From positions 48,913,863 to 48,977,862 of the forward strand of contig JALGPY010000010.1 of the NCBI GenBank assembly GCA_023055425.1: 64,000 nt of DNA, given 5' to 3'. This document shows, piece after piece, positions 1 to 10,383 of the stretch. The notes below the pieces were generated by a model. It saw only the letters and a program-made list of their open reading frames with translations, made no database searches and was not told the DNA's origin. The stretch comes from Linanthus parryae (taxonomy: Eukaryota; Streptophyta; Magnoliopsida; Ericales; Polemoniaceae). The position numbers were made by a program, and so were the translations under genes. Position 1 is the stretch's first letter. Each line of letters opens with the position of its first letter.

Positions 1-1082
1 TTTCTATTTTATGTAATTATATCTTATAGAGTTTAGATATATGCGTACAATGATCTAATATATGCATCCATTTGTTATACTAATTTGTAATAATTTCCTC
101 ATGAATTATATTCCCATGAATGTTCTTGTTGTTTGAAACTTAAAGTTGCATCTTTTTGAATTTTTGGAAATACATGATATGACACTCAAATTTTGTTTCA
201 TCGTCTAAAGTAATGTAGCAAGTAATCAAGTTTCCCATATGAACAATACTTCTAAAAATATCACAAGCAAACTCGCTGTTATAGTGTCTTTAGACGTTGT
301 AGTTTTGTTGATAAGCACATGAGGAAATATAATTAAAGAAAAAATTGATTTTTACTAAGTTCATGTTTTTTGTTCTCTTAAGACCCATCGGAGATAAAAA
401 CAAAATAAAAAACAACATCAAGTTGAATTATGTCAATATGACACAAGACGATATTAGAGTGTCATACCGTGCATAACACGAAAAGTTTAAATAATTCAAC
501 TTTAAGCTCCAAGAATAGAAGCATTCACTTGCATGTGCATCAATAGAATATTGTTCACAAACTAACCATCTCTCTAAAATATTAAATCTATATGATATAC
601 AATAACATGACATGACAAAAAAATGTATATTTAATAATCAGGTGCTCCAAGAAAGTTAAATGGTGCACTTGTTTTAACATATAATCAGTAGGAAACATTC
701 GTATAGAATCTAATTCATGCAAAATTCAATTCATTTAAGTCTTTAAGAGACATTATCACACTATAGACTCTTTCAATTCGAACAGTAAATTACTTTCTTT
801 CATACATAGTGTACGAGAAAATATCAAATGTAATCTCATTCTTGAACAACATCATACTCAAAGATCAACTTCATGTTGATCAATATAATATATAGGATCT
901 AGAACATTACTAGAAAATAAAAAAAAATTAAAAAATCTAACATATTCTTGGAACTTCAAAAAGTATGAAGAATGTGTGCATATCCAAAAAAAATGAACAT
1001 CCTTGGAAGCATTCCACCTTTTCTTCTATGCTCTTAAAAGTTCGAATTTACATGCATAGATATATGACATACATCATAAAGA

Positions 1083-1255
1083 CTTATTGTGAAATCTAGG
1101 TAAAGATTAGGAATACCTGACTCCAAATTTTTTATCATTGTTAGGAGAGTTCAATCATTCTCCATGCTCCATCTTCACACTTATCCTCTTTGATTATCAT
1201 ATTTTGATGTCAAAGTTGCCAAAATAAATTATTTAAAGATTTTAGTCGTAGACAT
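1083..1255 (-). repeat. Diverged third copy of the ATG/lysine module, outside the palindrome
   Basis: On the - strand, the stretch before and after an ATG at 1172 aligns by eye with the palindrome-arm module. The shared elements are an AT-rich TATA-like start, GTGAAGATGG around the ATG, and GGAGTCAGGTATTCC matching the arm's AAGTCAGGTAATTC donor-like site. The frame itself is closed after five codons. Equivalents exist in units 2 to 10; in unit 11 most of it is lost with the deletion near 53931. Confidence 0.4.
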
Positions 1256-2467
1256 GGATGAAAAGTATGATTTATGTTAGAGTAATGCTACATGCATAGA
1301 AATTTAGACATAAAGCTGGACATAAATTCCTAATGTAGTAAAATCAAACCCTAATATAGAAATACTTAAAACTTAGGAAACATTGACACCTAATAAAAAT
1401 CTCTAAAACGGGAAATTATGTTTAAATTCCTGTATAAAATTATGTCCCTTTTGAAATTGTAAAAACAGTTAACATAATATGACTATAAATTAATTGTAAT
1501 GAGGTTGACATAGACGTACTCATGGTCTCAAATATGGAAAGAATTAATTATCCACCTAATACACTTTACAATTGTCAAATTCAATTCACATTGAAGTTAT
1601 TTCCTTGTTTGAGGGTGTCCGGACAAGAACAAAAACCCATTCAATTATAAAGTGATTTTTTCAAAAGAATATGACAATATATCCGTTCTCTCTCTCTCCT
1701 CTATCTCTCTTAATACCACATCCAATTTCAACCTTTCTATTATTCCATGATTTATGTATAGCTTACTCTTCGAAACATGCATACATCTATTATAGTATTC
1801 TTCAATAGTAAACAAGCATTCATATGCTTACCTGATAACCTGCCGAGTACACCTTACTAGCGACATTGATTTTTTATCACGAAAACATAGACACATACAA
1901 TTGTATAAATACTTATTAGTACACATCCTTAGTAGTGAGGTACAATGCATACGTGATATCATCCTAGCTGTTTTGCCCAGAATGACTACTTGGCCCCTGA
2001 AATCTCAGCCTTATCGATAAAGCCTCTGATTGTTCATGAACCCCTAAATTATGCCTAATTGGCCAGTGTAATGAGTTACTAAGTCTACACTTTATTTACT
2101 TAAGTTTAAAAACCAAGTTATGATTATTTACCCTCAAGTCCCTACAATTTATCCAAATTGATTTTATGTTCCTGATTGAGCCTGAACTCCTCAACCAAGT
2201 CTAACCACGCCCAGTAGTATGATGTCATCATTTTAACACTCTCAGGTAGTCATAGGGTTGAAAAATTCATATTTTAATTTATGATATTTAGACCCCTGAG
2301 GTTTAGCAAAATTGCGGTAAGACCCTAGATAGTTGACTTGGTCAAACTTAACTTAAAGATGGTCTATTATGAGTCCAGATAACCAGGTATGATAGCTCGA
2401 TAAATCCTAGACCATGATTTGACCCCATAACAACTTTATGTGAGATTACAGTTTTGCCCCTCTTACA

Positions 2468-2604
2468 TGTAGGGTTTTGATGCAGGTAACGCAGCAGAAT
2501 AACAATAAATAAAATGCATGATTGAAGCCCTCCACAGATCGCAGGGAATCATTCATAACGTGATAAGGGATAAAGGCATGGTGTACCTTAATTGGTTGTG
2601 TGAT
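2468..2604 (-). mobile_element. Truncated LTR end (137 bp) carried in every array unit
   Basis: It matches the first 137 bp of the 1.2-kb solo LTR at 57591-58790, including the TG terminus and the flank just before it; afterwards the sequences differ completely. Equivalents start at 7749, 13054, 18340, 23622 (8 bp shorter), 28914, 34214, 39521, 44828 and 50123. The terminus reads TGTAGG here but TGTTGG in the solo LTR. Confidence 0.8.
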
Positions 2605-3379
2605 TATCGGGCGAGGCACGAGACCATAATGAGTGGCCCGCTGTGTTGTAAAGCTCGCTCCAGCCCCATTTTATTAAACTAGTTAAAATAAATTAATTAG
2701 TTCTTAAAAAAAAATTATAGGGAAGTGGTAACTACGACAGACAATTTAGTAGTGAATCAACAATTTGATGTTGTTTTATCTCCGATGGGTCTTGCTGGCT
2801 AGAGAACAAATAACATGGACTTAGAGAAAATTATATTTTTCTTTAATTATATTTCCTCCTGTACTTATCAACAATACTACAACGTCTAAAGACACTATAA
2901 GAACGAGTTTTCTTGTATTTGTTTTAGAATTATTGTTCATATAGGAATTGGATTACTTGCTACATTACATGAGACGAGAAACAAAATTTGTGTGTCATAT
3001 CACGTATTTCCTTAAAATTCAAAAAGATGCAAGTGAAGTTTCAAACTACAAGAACATTCATGGGAATGAAATTCATGAGGAAGTTATTACAAATTAGTTT
3101 AGCAAAGGGATGCATATGTTAGATAATTGTACGTATATATCTAAACTCTATAAGATACACTTACATAGCATAAAAAGAAATCAATATTTGATAATAGTGT
3201 ATTATGTTGAAGTTAAATTGATGCATTTATGTAAACCGTCAATCAATAATAAACATTCGTATAAGAATTTGTCTCCTTAGAACTCAATAAGTGCGAGGTA
3301 CTAGCTTACAGAACAACTCTTGTTCAAGTAAGGTAGTATTCATATCAGCCTAGATTATGAGAACTTTTATTCACTGAAA

Positions 3380-3555
3380 TCTAGTCCAAGTGGTAAGCAA
3401 CTTGGTTCCGCTTCAGCAGGTCTCGTGTTCGAATCCTTGTATATGCCGAAAATTCCCACTGGTAGACTCACCTGCCATACCAAGCATGCGAAGCGGGTCG
3501 GACCGCATTATGGGCCGAAGCCACAGAACCGCTTGGGAAACCAAAAACAAAAAAA
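3380..3555 (+). mobile_element. tRNA-derived SINE-like segment, unit 1 plus copy
   Basis: It has an A-box-like TAGTCCAAGTGG, a B-box-like GTTCGAATCC about 40 bp later, a tRNA-unrelated body and an A-rich tail, total ~176 bp. These are the hallmarks of a Pol III SINE. It lies in the left arm of the palindrome, with its mirror at 4923-5094. A frame of about 80 codons beginning MVSNLVPLQQ is merely the SINE translated from GTG. Confidence 0.72.
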
Positions 3556-3943
3556 TCTATTTCACAAGACACATGCAACGCTCTAGTCATTTTATGGTCG
3601 AAACTCAATGTGTGTGTGTATACATATCATGTACTTCACGATAAGTCACAATACAAATTTCCTAAGGGTCAAATAAAAAATAACAGTTATTCAGACATAG
3701 TTCATGATATCATACACAAAAAATCTACTAAAAGGTTCAATAAGCTAGTAGACATGACATTTGATTTTAATTACAAGAAAAAATTAAAGACAAATTTATC
3801 ATTTGCGTGAAGAGTTGTGTGAACGTTTCACAGCTAAGAAGTTCTGGGATCCCATATTCTTTCTCTCAAAAAAATACAGATTAGACTTGTAGCTAGCTAT
3901 AGGACCCGTATCCTTTGTTTATCCACATTTATATTTTGAAAAG

Positions 3944-4048
3944 TTAAATCACATACAATGTTGTGGGATATTGTGCGTCGAGATTAGAATTACCTGACTT
4001 CACTTTTCCTTTATTCTTGGCAAAGTTCTGTCCTTGTGCACCCACCAT
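3944..4048 (-). other. Short lysine-rich reading frame, left arm of the palindrome (34 codons)
   Basis: It starts MVGAQGQNFAKNKGK. In unit 2 the same frame (9209-9328) runs 39 codons and ends TKLFKI. A GT in a donor-like context (AAGTCAG/GTAATT) follows the lysine-rich part; in the right arm the GT is GC. The family is not recognised. Confidence 0.25.
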
Positions 4049-4432
4049 CTTCACTCTTATGTATCTCTTCTCTGACTACAAAGTTCGATGTTAATGTCAT
4101 GAAAACAAACTATTTATAAGTTTCAGTGGTAGTCATTTTACGTAAATTTTGACTAATTAAAATTAAAATATAAATCATACCAAAATTAATCCGACATTTA
4201 ATTGTAATGAGTATATCACCGGCTGGTACATTATATATATAATATAATGCGCTAGCTGGTGTAATAGTCATTACAATTAAATGTTGGATTATTTTAGGTA
4301 TTATTTATATTTTAATTCTAATAAGTCAAAATTTACGTAAAATGACTACTACTTCAACTTATAAACAGTTTGTTTTCATGACATTAACATCAAACTTCAT
4401 AGTCAAAGAAGAGATACAGTAGAGTCAAGATG
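4046..4432. promoter_or_regulatory. Divergent promoter-like module at the palindrome centre (unit 1; repeated in all ten palindromes)
   Basis: On the + side a TATAAA at 4360-4365 precedes an ATG at 4430 by 70 bp. On the - side a TATAAATA (4111-4118) precedes an ATG at 4048 by a similar distance. Both ATGs open a short frame starting MVG(G/A)QGQN, and the left version is followed by a donor-like AG/GTAATT. The 387-bp interval between the two ATGs recurs at 9326-9712, 14632-15018, 19904-20288, 25192-25578, 30491-30877, 35792-36177, 41097-41485, 46404-46790 and 51699-52085. Promoter function is an inference from spacing and motif; there is no expression evidence here. Confidence 0.35.
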
Positions 4433-4507
4433 GTGGGTGGACAAGGACAGAACTCTGCCAAGAATAAAGGAAAAGTGAAGTCAGGCAATTCTAATCTTGA
4501 AGGATAA
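4430..4507 (+). other. Short lysine-rich reading frame, right arm of the palindrome (25 codons)
   Basis: It starts MVGGQGQNSAKNKGK and ends LEG before TAA. It is the mirror of the frame at 3944-4048. The equivalent ATGs in the other units are at 9710, 15016, 20286, 25576, 30875, 36175, 41483, 46788 and 52083. In units 9 and 10 an extra in-frame ATG sits just upstream. The product is not recognised. It may be a first-exon relic of a captured gene or transposon, or chance. Confidence 0.25.
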
Positions 4508-4922
4508 TATCCAACAACATTGTATGTGACTAAAATTTTCAAAATATAAATGTGGAAAAAAATAGGATTTGGAACCTCTAGCTAGCTACAAATCTTATAT
4601 GTAATTTTTTGAGAGAAAAAATATGGGATACCATAATTTCTTAGCTGCTTGAACGTTCACACAACTCTTCAAGCAAATGATTAATTTGTTTTTAATTTTT
4701 TCTTGTAATGAAAATCACATGTCATGTGTACTATCTTATTGAACCTTGTAGTTGATTTTTTGTGTATCATATTAAGAACTAGGTCTGGATAAATGTTATT
4801 TATGATTTTACCCTTAAGAAATTTGTATTGTGACCTGTTGTGAAATATATGATATCACACACACACACATTAAGTTTAGACCTGAAAATGACTAGTGCAT
4901 TGCATGCGTATTGTGAAATAGA

Positions 4923-5094
4923 TTTTTTTTTGTTTCCCAACCGGTTTCGGGGCTTTGCCTCATAATTAAGTCTGACCCGCGTAGCATGCCTGGGTATGGC
5001 AGGTGAATCTACCAGTGGAAATTTTCTACATATACAAGGACTCGAACCCGAGATCTGCTTAAGCGGAACCAAGTTGCTTACAACTTGGACTAGA
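4923..5094 (-). mobile_element. SINE-like segment, unit 1 minus copy
   Basis: Mirror of the plus copy. Its B box (CGGGTTCGAGTCC, read on -) fits the Pol III consensus better than that of the plus copy. It ends in a poly-T tract on the + strand. Confidence 0.72.
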
Positions 5095-8000
5095 TTTAAA
5101 TGAATAAAAGTTCTCATAATCAAGATGCTGAATGAATACGACCTTACTTGAACATGATTTGTTCTGTAAGGTCGTACGTCACTATTCTTGAGTTTTAAGG
5201 ATACGATTTCTTATACGAATATATATTATTGATTGAAGTTTTACATAAATGCATCAATTTAACTTCAATATAATACACTAATATCAAACTGATTTCCTTC
5301 TATTTTATGAAATTATATCTTATAGAGTTTAGATATATGCGTACAATGATCTAATATATGCATCTATTTGTTACACTAATTTGTAATAATTTCCTCATGA
5401 ATTATATTCCCATGAATGTTCTTGTTGTTTGAAACTTAAAGTTGCATCTTTTTGAATTTTTGGAAATACATGATATGACACTCAAATTTTGTTTCATCGT
5501 CTAAAGTAATGTAGCAAGTAATCAAGTTTCCCATGTGAACAATACTTCTAAAAAATATCACAAGCAAACTCGCTGTTATAGTGTCTTTAGACGTTGTAGT
5601 TTTGTTGATAAGCAAATGAGGAAATATAATTAAAGAAAAAATTGATTTTTACTAAGTCCATGTTTTTTGTTCTCTTAAGACCCATCGGAGATAAAAACAA
5701 AATAAAAAACAACATCAAGTTGAATTATGTCAATATGACACAAGGCGATAATAGAGTGTCATACCGTGCATAACACGAAAAGTTTAAATAATTCAACTTT
5801 AAGCTCCAAAATAGAAGCATTCACTTGCATGTGCATCAAAAGAATATTGTTCACAAACTAACCATCTCTCTAAAATATTAAATCTATATGATATACATTA
5901 ACATGACATGACAAAAAAATGTATATTTAATAATCAGGTGCTCCAAGAAAGTTAAATGGTGCACTTGTTTTATCATTTAATCAGTAAGAAACATTCGTAT
6001 AGAATCATTCATGCAAAATTCAATTCATTTAAGTCTTTAAGAGACATTATCACACTATAGACTCTTTCAATTCGAACAGTAAATTATTTTCTTTCATACA
6101 TAGTGTACGAGAAAATATCAAATGTAATCTCATTCTTGAAAAACATCATACTCAAAGATCAACTTCATGTTGATCAATATAATATATAGGATCTAGAACA
6201 TTACTAGAAAATAAAAAAAAAAAAATCTAACATATTCTTGGAACTTCAAAAAGTATGAAGAATGTGTGCATATCCAAAAAAATTGAACATCCTTGGAAGC
6301 ATTCCACCTTTTCTTCTATGCTCTTAAAAGTTCGAATTTACATATATGACATACATCATAAAGACTTATTGTGAAATCTAGGTAAAGATTAGGAATACCT
6401 GACTCCAAATTTTTTATCATTGTTAGGAGAGTTCAATCATTCTCCATGCTCCATCTTCACACTTATCCTCTTTGATTATCATATTTTGATGTCAAAGTTG
6501 CCAAAATAACTTATTTAAAGATTTTAGTCGTAGAGATGGATGAAAAGTATGATTTATGTTAGAGTAATGCTACATGCATAGAAATTTAGACATAAAGCTG
6601 GACATAAATTCCAAATGTAGTAAAATCAAACCCTAATATAGAAATACTTAACACTTAGGAAACATTGACACCTAATAAAAATCACTAAAACGGGAAATTA
6701 TGTTTAAATTCCTATATAAAATTATGTCCCTTTTGAAATTGTAAAAACAGTAACATAATATGACTATAAATTAATTGTAATGAGGTTGACATAAACGTAC
6801 TCATGGTCTCAAATATGGAAAGAATTAATTATCCACCTAATACGCTTTACAATTGTCAAATTCAATTCACATTAAAGTTATTTCCTTGTTTGAGGGTGTC
6901 CGGACAAGAACAAAAACCCATTCAATTATAAAGTGGTTTTTTCAAAGGAATATGACAATAGATCCGTTCTCTCTCTCTCCTCTATCTCTCTTAATACCAC
7001 ATCCAATTTCAACCTTTCTATTATTCCATGATTTATGTATAGCTTACTCTTCGAAACATGCATACATCTATTATAGTATTCTTCAATAGTAAACAAGCAT
7101 TCATATGCTTACCTGATAACCTGCCGAGTACACCTTACTAGCGACATTGATTTTTTATCACGAAAACATAGACACATACAATTGTATAAATACTTATTAG
7201 TACACGTCCTTAGTAGTGAGGTACAATGCATACGTGATATCATCCTAGCTGTTTTGCCCAGAATGACTACTTGGCCCCTGAAATCTCAGCCTTATCGATA
7301 AAGCCTCTGATTGTTCATGAACCCCTAAATTATGCCTAATTGTCCAGTCTAATGAGTTACTAAGTCTACACTTTATTTACTTAAGTTTAAAAACCAAGTT
7401 ATGATTATTTACCCTCAAGTCCCTACAATTTATCCAAATTGATTTTATGTTCCTGATTGAGCCTGAACTCCTCAACCAAGTCTAACCACGCCCAGTAGTA
7501 TGATGTCATCATTTTAACACTCTCAGGTAGTCATAGGGTTGAAAAATACATATTTTAATTTATGATATTTAGACCCCTGAGGTTTAGCAAAATTGCGGTA
7601 AGACCCTAGATAATTGACTTGGTCAACCTTAACTTAAAGATGGTCTATTATGAGTCCAGATAACCAGGTATGATAGCTCGATAAATCCTAGACCATGATT
7701 TGACCCCATAACAACTTTATGTGAGATTACAGTTTTGCCCCTCTTACATGTAGGGTTTTGATGCAGGTAACGCAGCAGAATAACAATAAATAAAATTCAT
7801 GATTGAAGCCCTCCACAGATCGCAGAGAATCATTCATAACGTGATAAGGGATAAACGTATGGTGTACCTTAATTGGTTGTGTGATTATCGGGCGAGGCAC
7901 GAGACCATAATGAGTGGCCCGCTGTGTTGTAAAGCTCGCTCCAGCCCCATTTAATTAAACTAGTTAAAATAAATTGATTAGTTCTTAAAAAAAATTTATA

Positions 8001-8660
8001 GGGAAGTGGTAACTACGACAGACAATTTAGTAGTGAATCAACAATTTGATGTTGTTTTATCTCCGATGGGTCTTGCTGGCTATAGAACAAATAACATGGA
8101 CTTAGAGAAAATTATATTTTACTTTAATTATATTTCCTCCTGTACTTATCAACAATACTACAACGTCTAAAGACACTATAAGAACGAGTTTTCTTGTATT
8201 TGTTTTAGAATTATTGTTCATATAGGAATTGGATTACTTGCTACATTACATGAGACGAGAAACAAAATTTGTGTGTCATATCACGTATTTCCTTAAAATT
8301 CAAAAAGATGCAAGTGAAGTTTCAAACTACAAGAACATTCATGGGAATGAAATTCATGAGGAAGTTATTACAAATTAGTTTAGCAAAGGGATGCATATGT
8401 TAGATAATTGCACGTATATATCTAAACTCTATAAGATACACTTACATAGCATAAAAAGAAATCAATATTTGATAATAGTGTATTATGTTGAAGTTAAATT
8501 GATGCATTTATGTAAACCGTCAATCAATAATAAACATTCGTATAAGAAATTGTCTCCTTAGAACTCAATAAGTGCGAGGTACTAGCTTACAGAACAACTC
8601 TTGTTCAAGTAAGGTAGTATTCATATCAGCCTAGATCATGAGAACTTTTATTCACTGAAA

Positions 8661-8836
8661 TCTAGTCCAAGTGGTAAGCAACTTGGTTCCGCTTCAGCAG
8701 GTCTCGTGTTCGAATCCTTGTATATGCCGAAAATTCCCACTGGTAGACTCACCTGCCATACCAGGCATGCGACGCGGGTCGGACCGCATTATGGGCCGAA
8801 GCCACGGAACCGCTTGGGAAACCAAAAACAAAAAAA
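8661..8836 (+). mobile_element. SINE-like segment, unit 2 plus copy
   Basis: Same layout as at 3380; differs near 8764-8774 and 8806. Confidence 0.72.
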
Positions 8837-10206
8837 TCTATTTCACTAGACACATGCAACGCTCTAGTCATTTTATGGTCGAAACTCAATGTGTGTGTGT
8901 ATAAATATCATGTACTTCACGATAAGTCACAATACAAATTTCCTAAGGGTCAAATAAAAAATAACAGTTATTCAGACATAGTTCATGATATCATACACAA
9001 AAAATCTACTAAAAGGTTCAATAAGCTAGTAGACATGACATTTGATTTTAATTACAAGAAAAAATTAAAGACAATTTATCATTTGCGTGAAGAGTTGTGT
9101 GAACGTTTCGCAGCTAAGAAGTTCTGGGATCCCATATTCTTTCTCTCAAAAAAATACAGATTAGACTTGTAGCTAGCTATAGGACCCGTATCCTTTGTTT
9201 ATCCACATTTATATTTTGAAAAGTTTAGTCACATACAATGTTGTGGGATATTGTGCGTCGAGATTAGAATTACCTGACTTCACTTTTCCTTTATTCTTGG
9301 CAAAGTTCTGTCCTTGTGCACCCACCATCTTCACTCTTATGTATCTCTTCTCTGACTACAAAGTTCGATGTTAATGTCATGAAAACAAACTATTTATAAG
9401 TTTCAGTGGTAGTCATTTTATGTAAATTTTGACTAATTAAAATTAAAATATAAATCATACCAAAATTAATCCGACATTTAATTGTAATGAGTATATCACA
9501 GGCTGGTACATTATATATATAATATAATGCGCTAGCTGGTGTAATAGTCATTACAATTAAATGTTGGATTATTTTAGGTATTATTTATATTTTAATTCTA
9601 ATAAGTCAAAATTTACGTAAAATGACTACTACTTCAACTTATAAACAGTATGTTTTCATGACATTAACATCAAACTTCATAGTCAAAGAAGAGATACAGT
9701 AGAGTCAAGATGGTGGGTGGACAAGGACAGAACTCTGCCAAGAATAAAGGAAAAGTGAAGTCAGGCAATTCTAATCTTGAAGGATAATATCCAACAACAT
9801 TGTATGTGACTAAAATTTTCAAAATATAAATGTGGACAAAAATAGGATTTGGAACCTCTAGCTAGCTACAAATCTTATATGTAATTTTTTGAGAGAAAGA
9901 ATATGGGATACCATAATTTCTTAGCTGCTTGAACGTTCACACAACTCTTCAAGCAAATGATTAATTTGTTTTTAATTTTTTCTTGTAATGAAAATCACAT
10001 GTCATGTGTACTATCTTATTGAACCTTGTAGTTGATTTTTTGTGTATCATATCAAGAAATAGGTCTGGATAAATGTTATTTATGATTTTATCCTTAAGAA
10101 ATTTGTATTGTGACCTGTTGTGAAATACATGATATTACACACACACACACACATTAAGTTTAGACCTTAAAATGACTAGTGCATTGCATGTCTATTGTGA
10201 AATAGA

Positions 10207-10383
10207 TTTTTTTTTTTTTTGTTTCCCAACCGGTTCCGGGGCTTTGCCTCATAATCAAGTCTGACCCGCGTAGCATGCCTGGGTATGGCAGGTGAATCTA
10301 CCAGTGGGAATTTTCTACATATACAAGGACTCGAACCCGAGACCTGCTTAAGCGGAACCAAGTTGCTTACAACTTGGACTAGA
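10207..10383 (-). mobile_element. SINE-like segment, unit 2 minus copy
   Basis: Mirror copy; its tail is the longest in the array (14 T on +). Confidence 0.72.

Larger units (their letters stand above)
1..5296. repeat. Array unit 1
   Basis: Reference unit, phased to the window start. Internal map: 1-~430 is the outer part of the right arm of the preceding palindrome; ~431-2754 is non-palindromic; 2755 onward is the palindrome, which continues into unit 2. It is nearly identical to unit 3: both are 5,296 bp and share derived variants, such as the missing dinucleotide near 5130. Confidence 0.93.
2755..5727. repeat. Giant inverted repeat 1
   Basis: Reading outward from a centre near 4,240, the left arm (2755-~4239) is matched by the reverse complement of the right arm (~4241-5727). 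Matching is collinear through every landmark: the ATG/TATA module, the lysine-rich short frame, an Alu-like AGCT-rich segment, the SINE and the outer AT-rich part. The arms are imperfect, with substitutions throughout and indels such as 13 bp near 5694. The outer ends coincide with similar sequence around 2755 and 5727. A transcript through it could form a long hairpin. It could be a foldback-type element or a genomic inverted duplication; no target-site duplication was recognised. Confidence 0.9.

Noticed and set aside
1288..1530. A MITE, suggested by AGAGTAATGCTACATG and repeated GACATAA motifs
   Set aside because: No matching inverted terminus or target duplication was found at the other side.
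3395..3450. A functional tRNA gene at the A/B-box segment
   Set aside because: No cloverleaf or acceptor pairing is visible. The segment continues into a tRNA-unrelated body with an A-rich tail, which fits a SINE.
3390..3644. Repeated frame beginning MVSNLVPLQQ (and its equivalents in other units) as a conserved protein
   Set aside because: It is the SINE-like segment translated from a GTG. It recurs only because the repeat recurs, and the mirrored copies give a similar peptide on the other strand.
3610..3810. Repeated frame MCVYTYHVLHDKSQYKF as a small conserved protein
   Set aside because: It lies within the palindrome arm. It is broken by a 2-bp loss in unit 6 and changed at its end in unit 2, and no family is recognised.
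4800..5123. Repeated - strand frame beginning MIMRTFIHLNLVQ as a gene
   Set aside because: It is the mirror SINE copy plus flank. Its length varies with the poly-T tail and AC tract, as expected for non-coding DNA.
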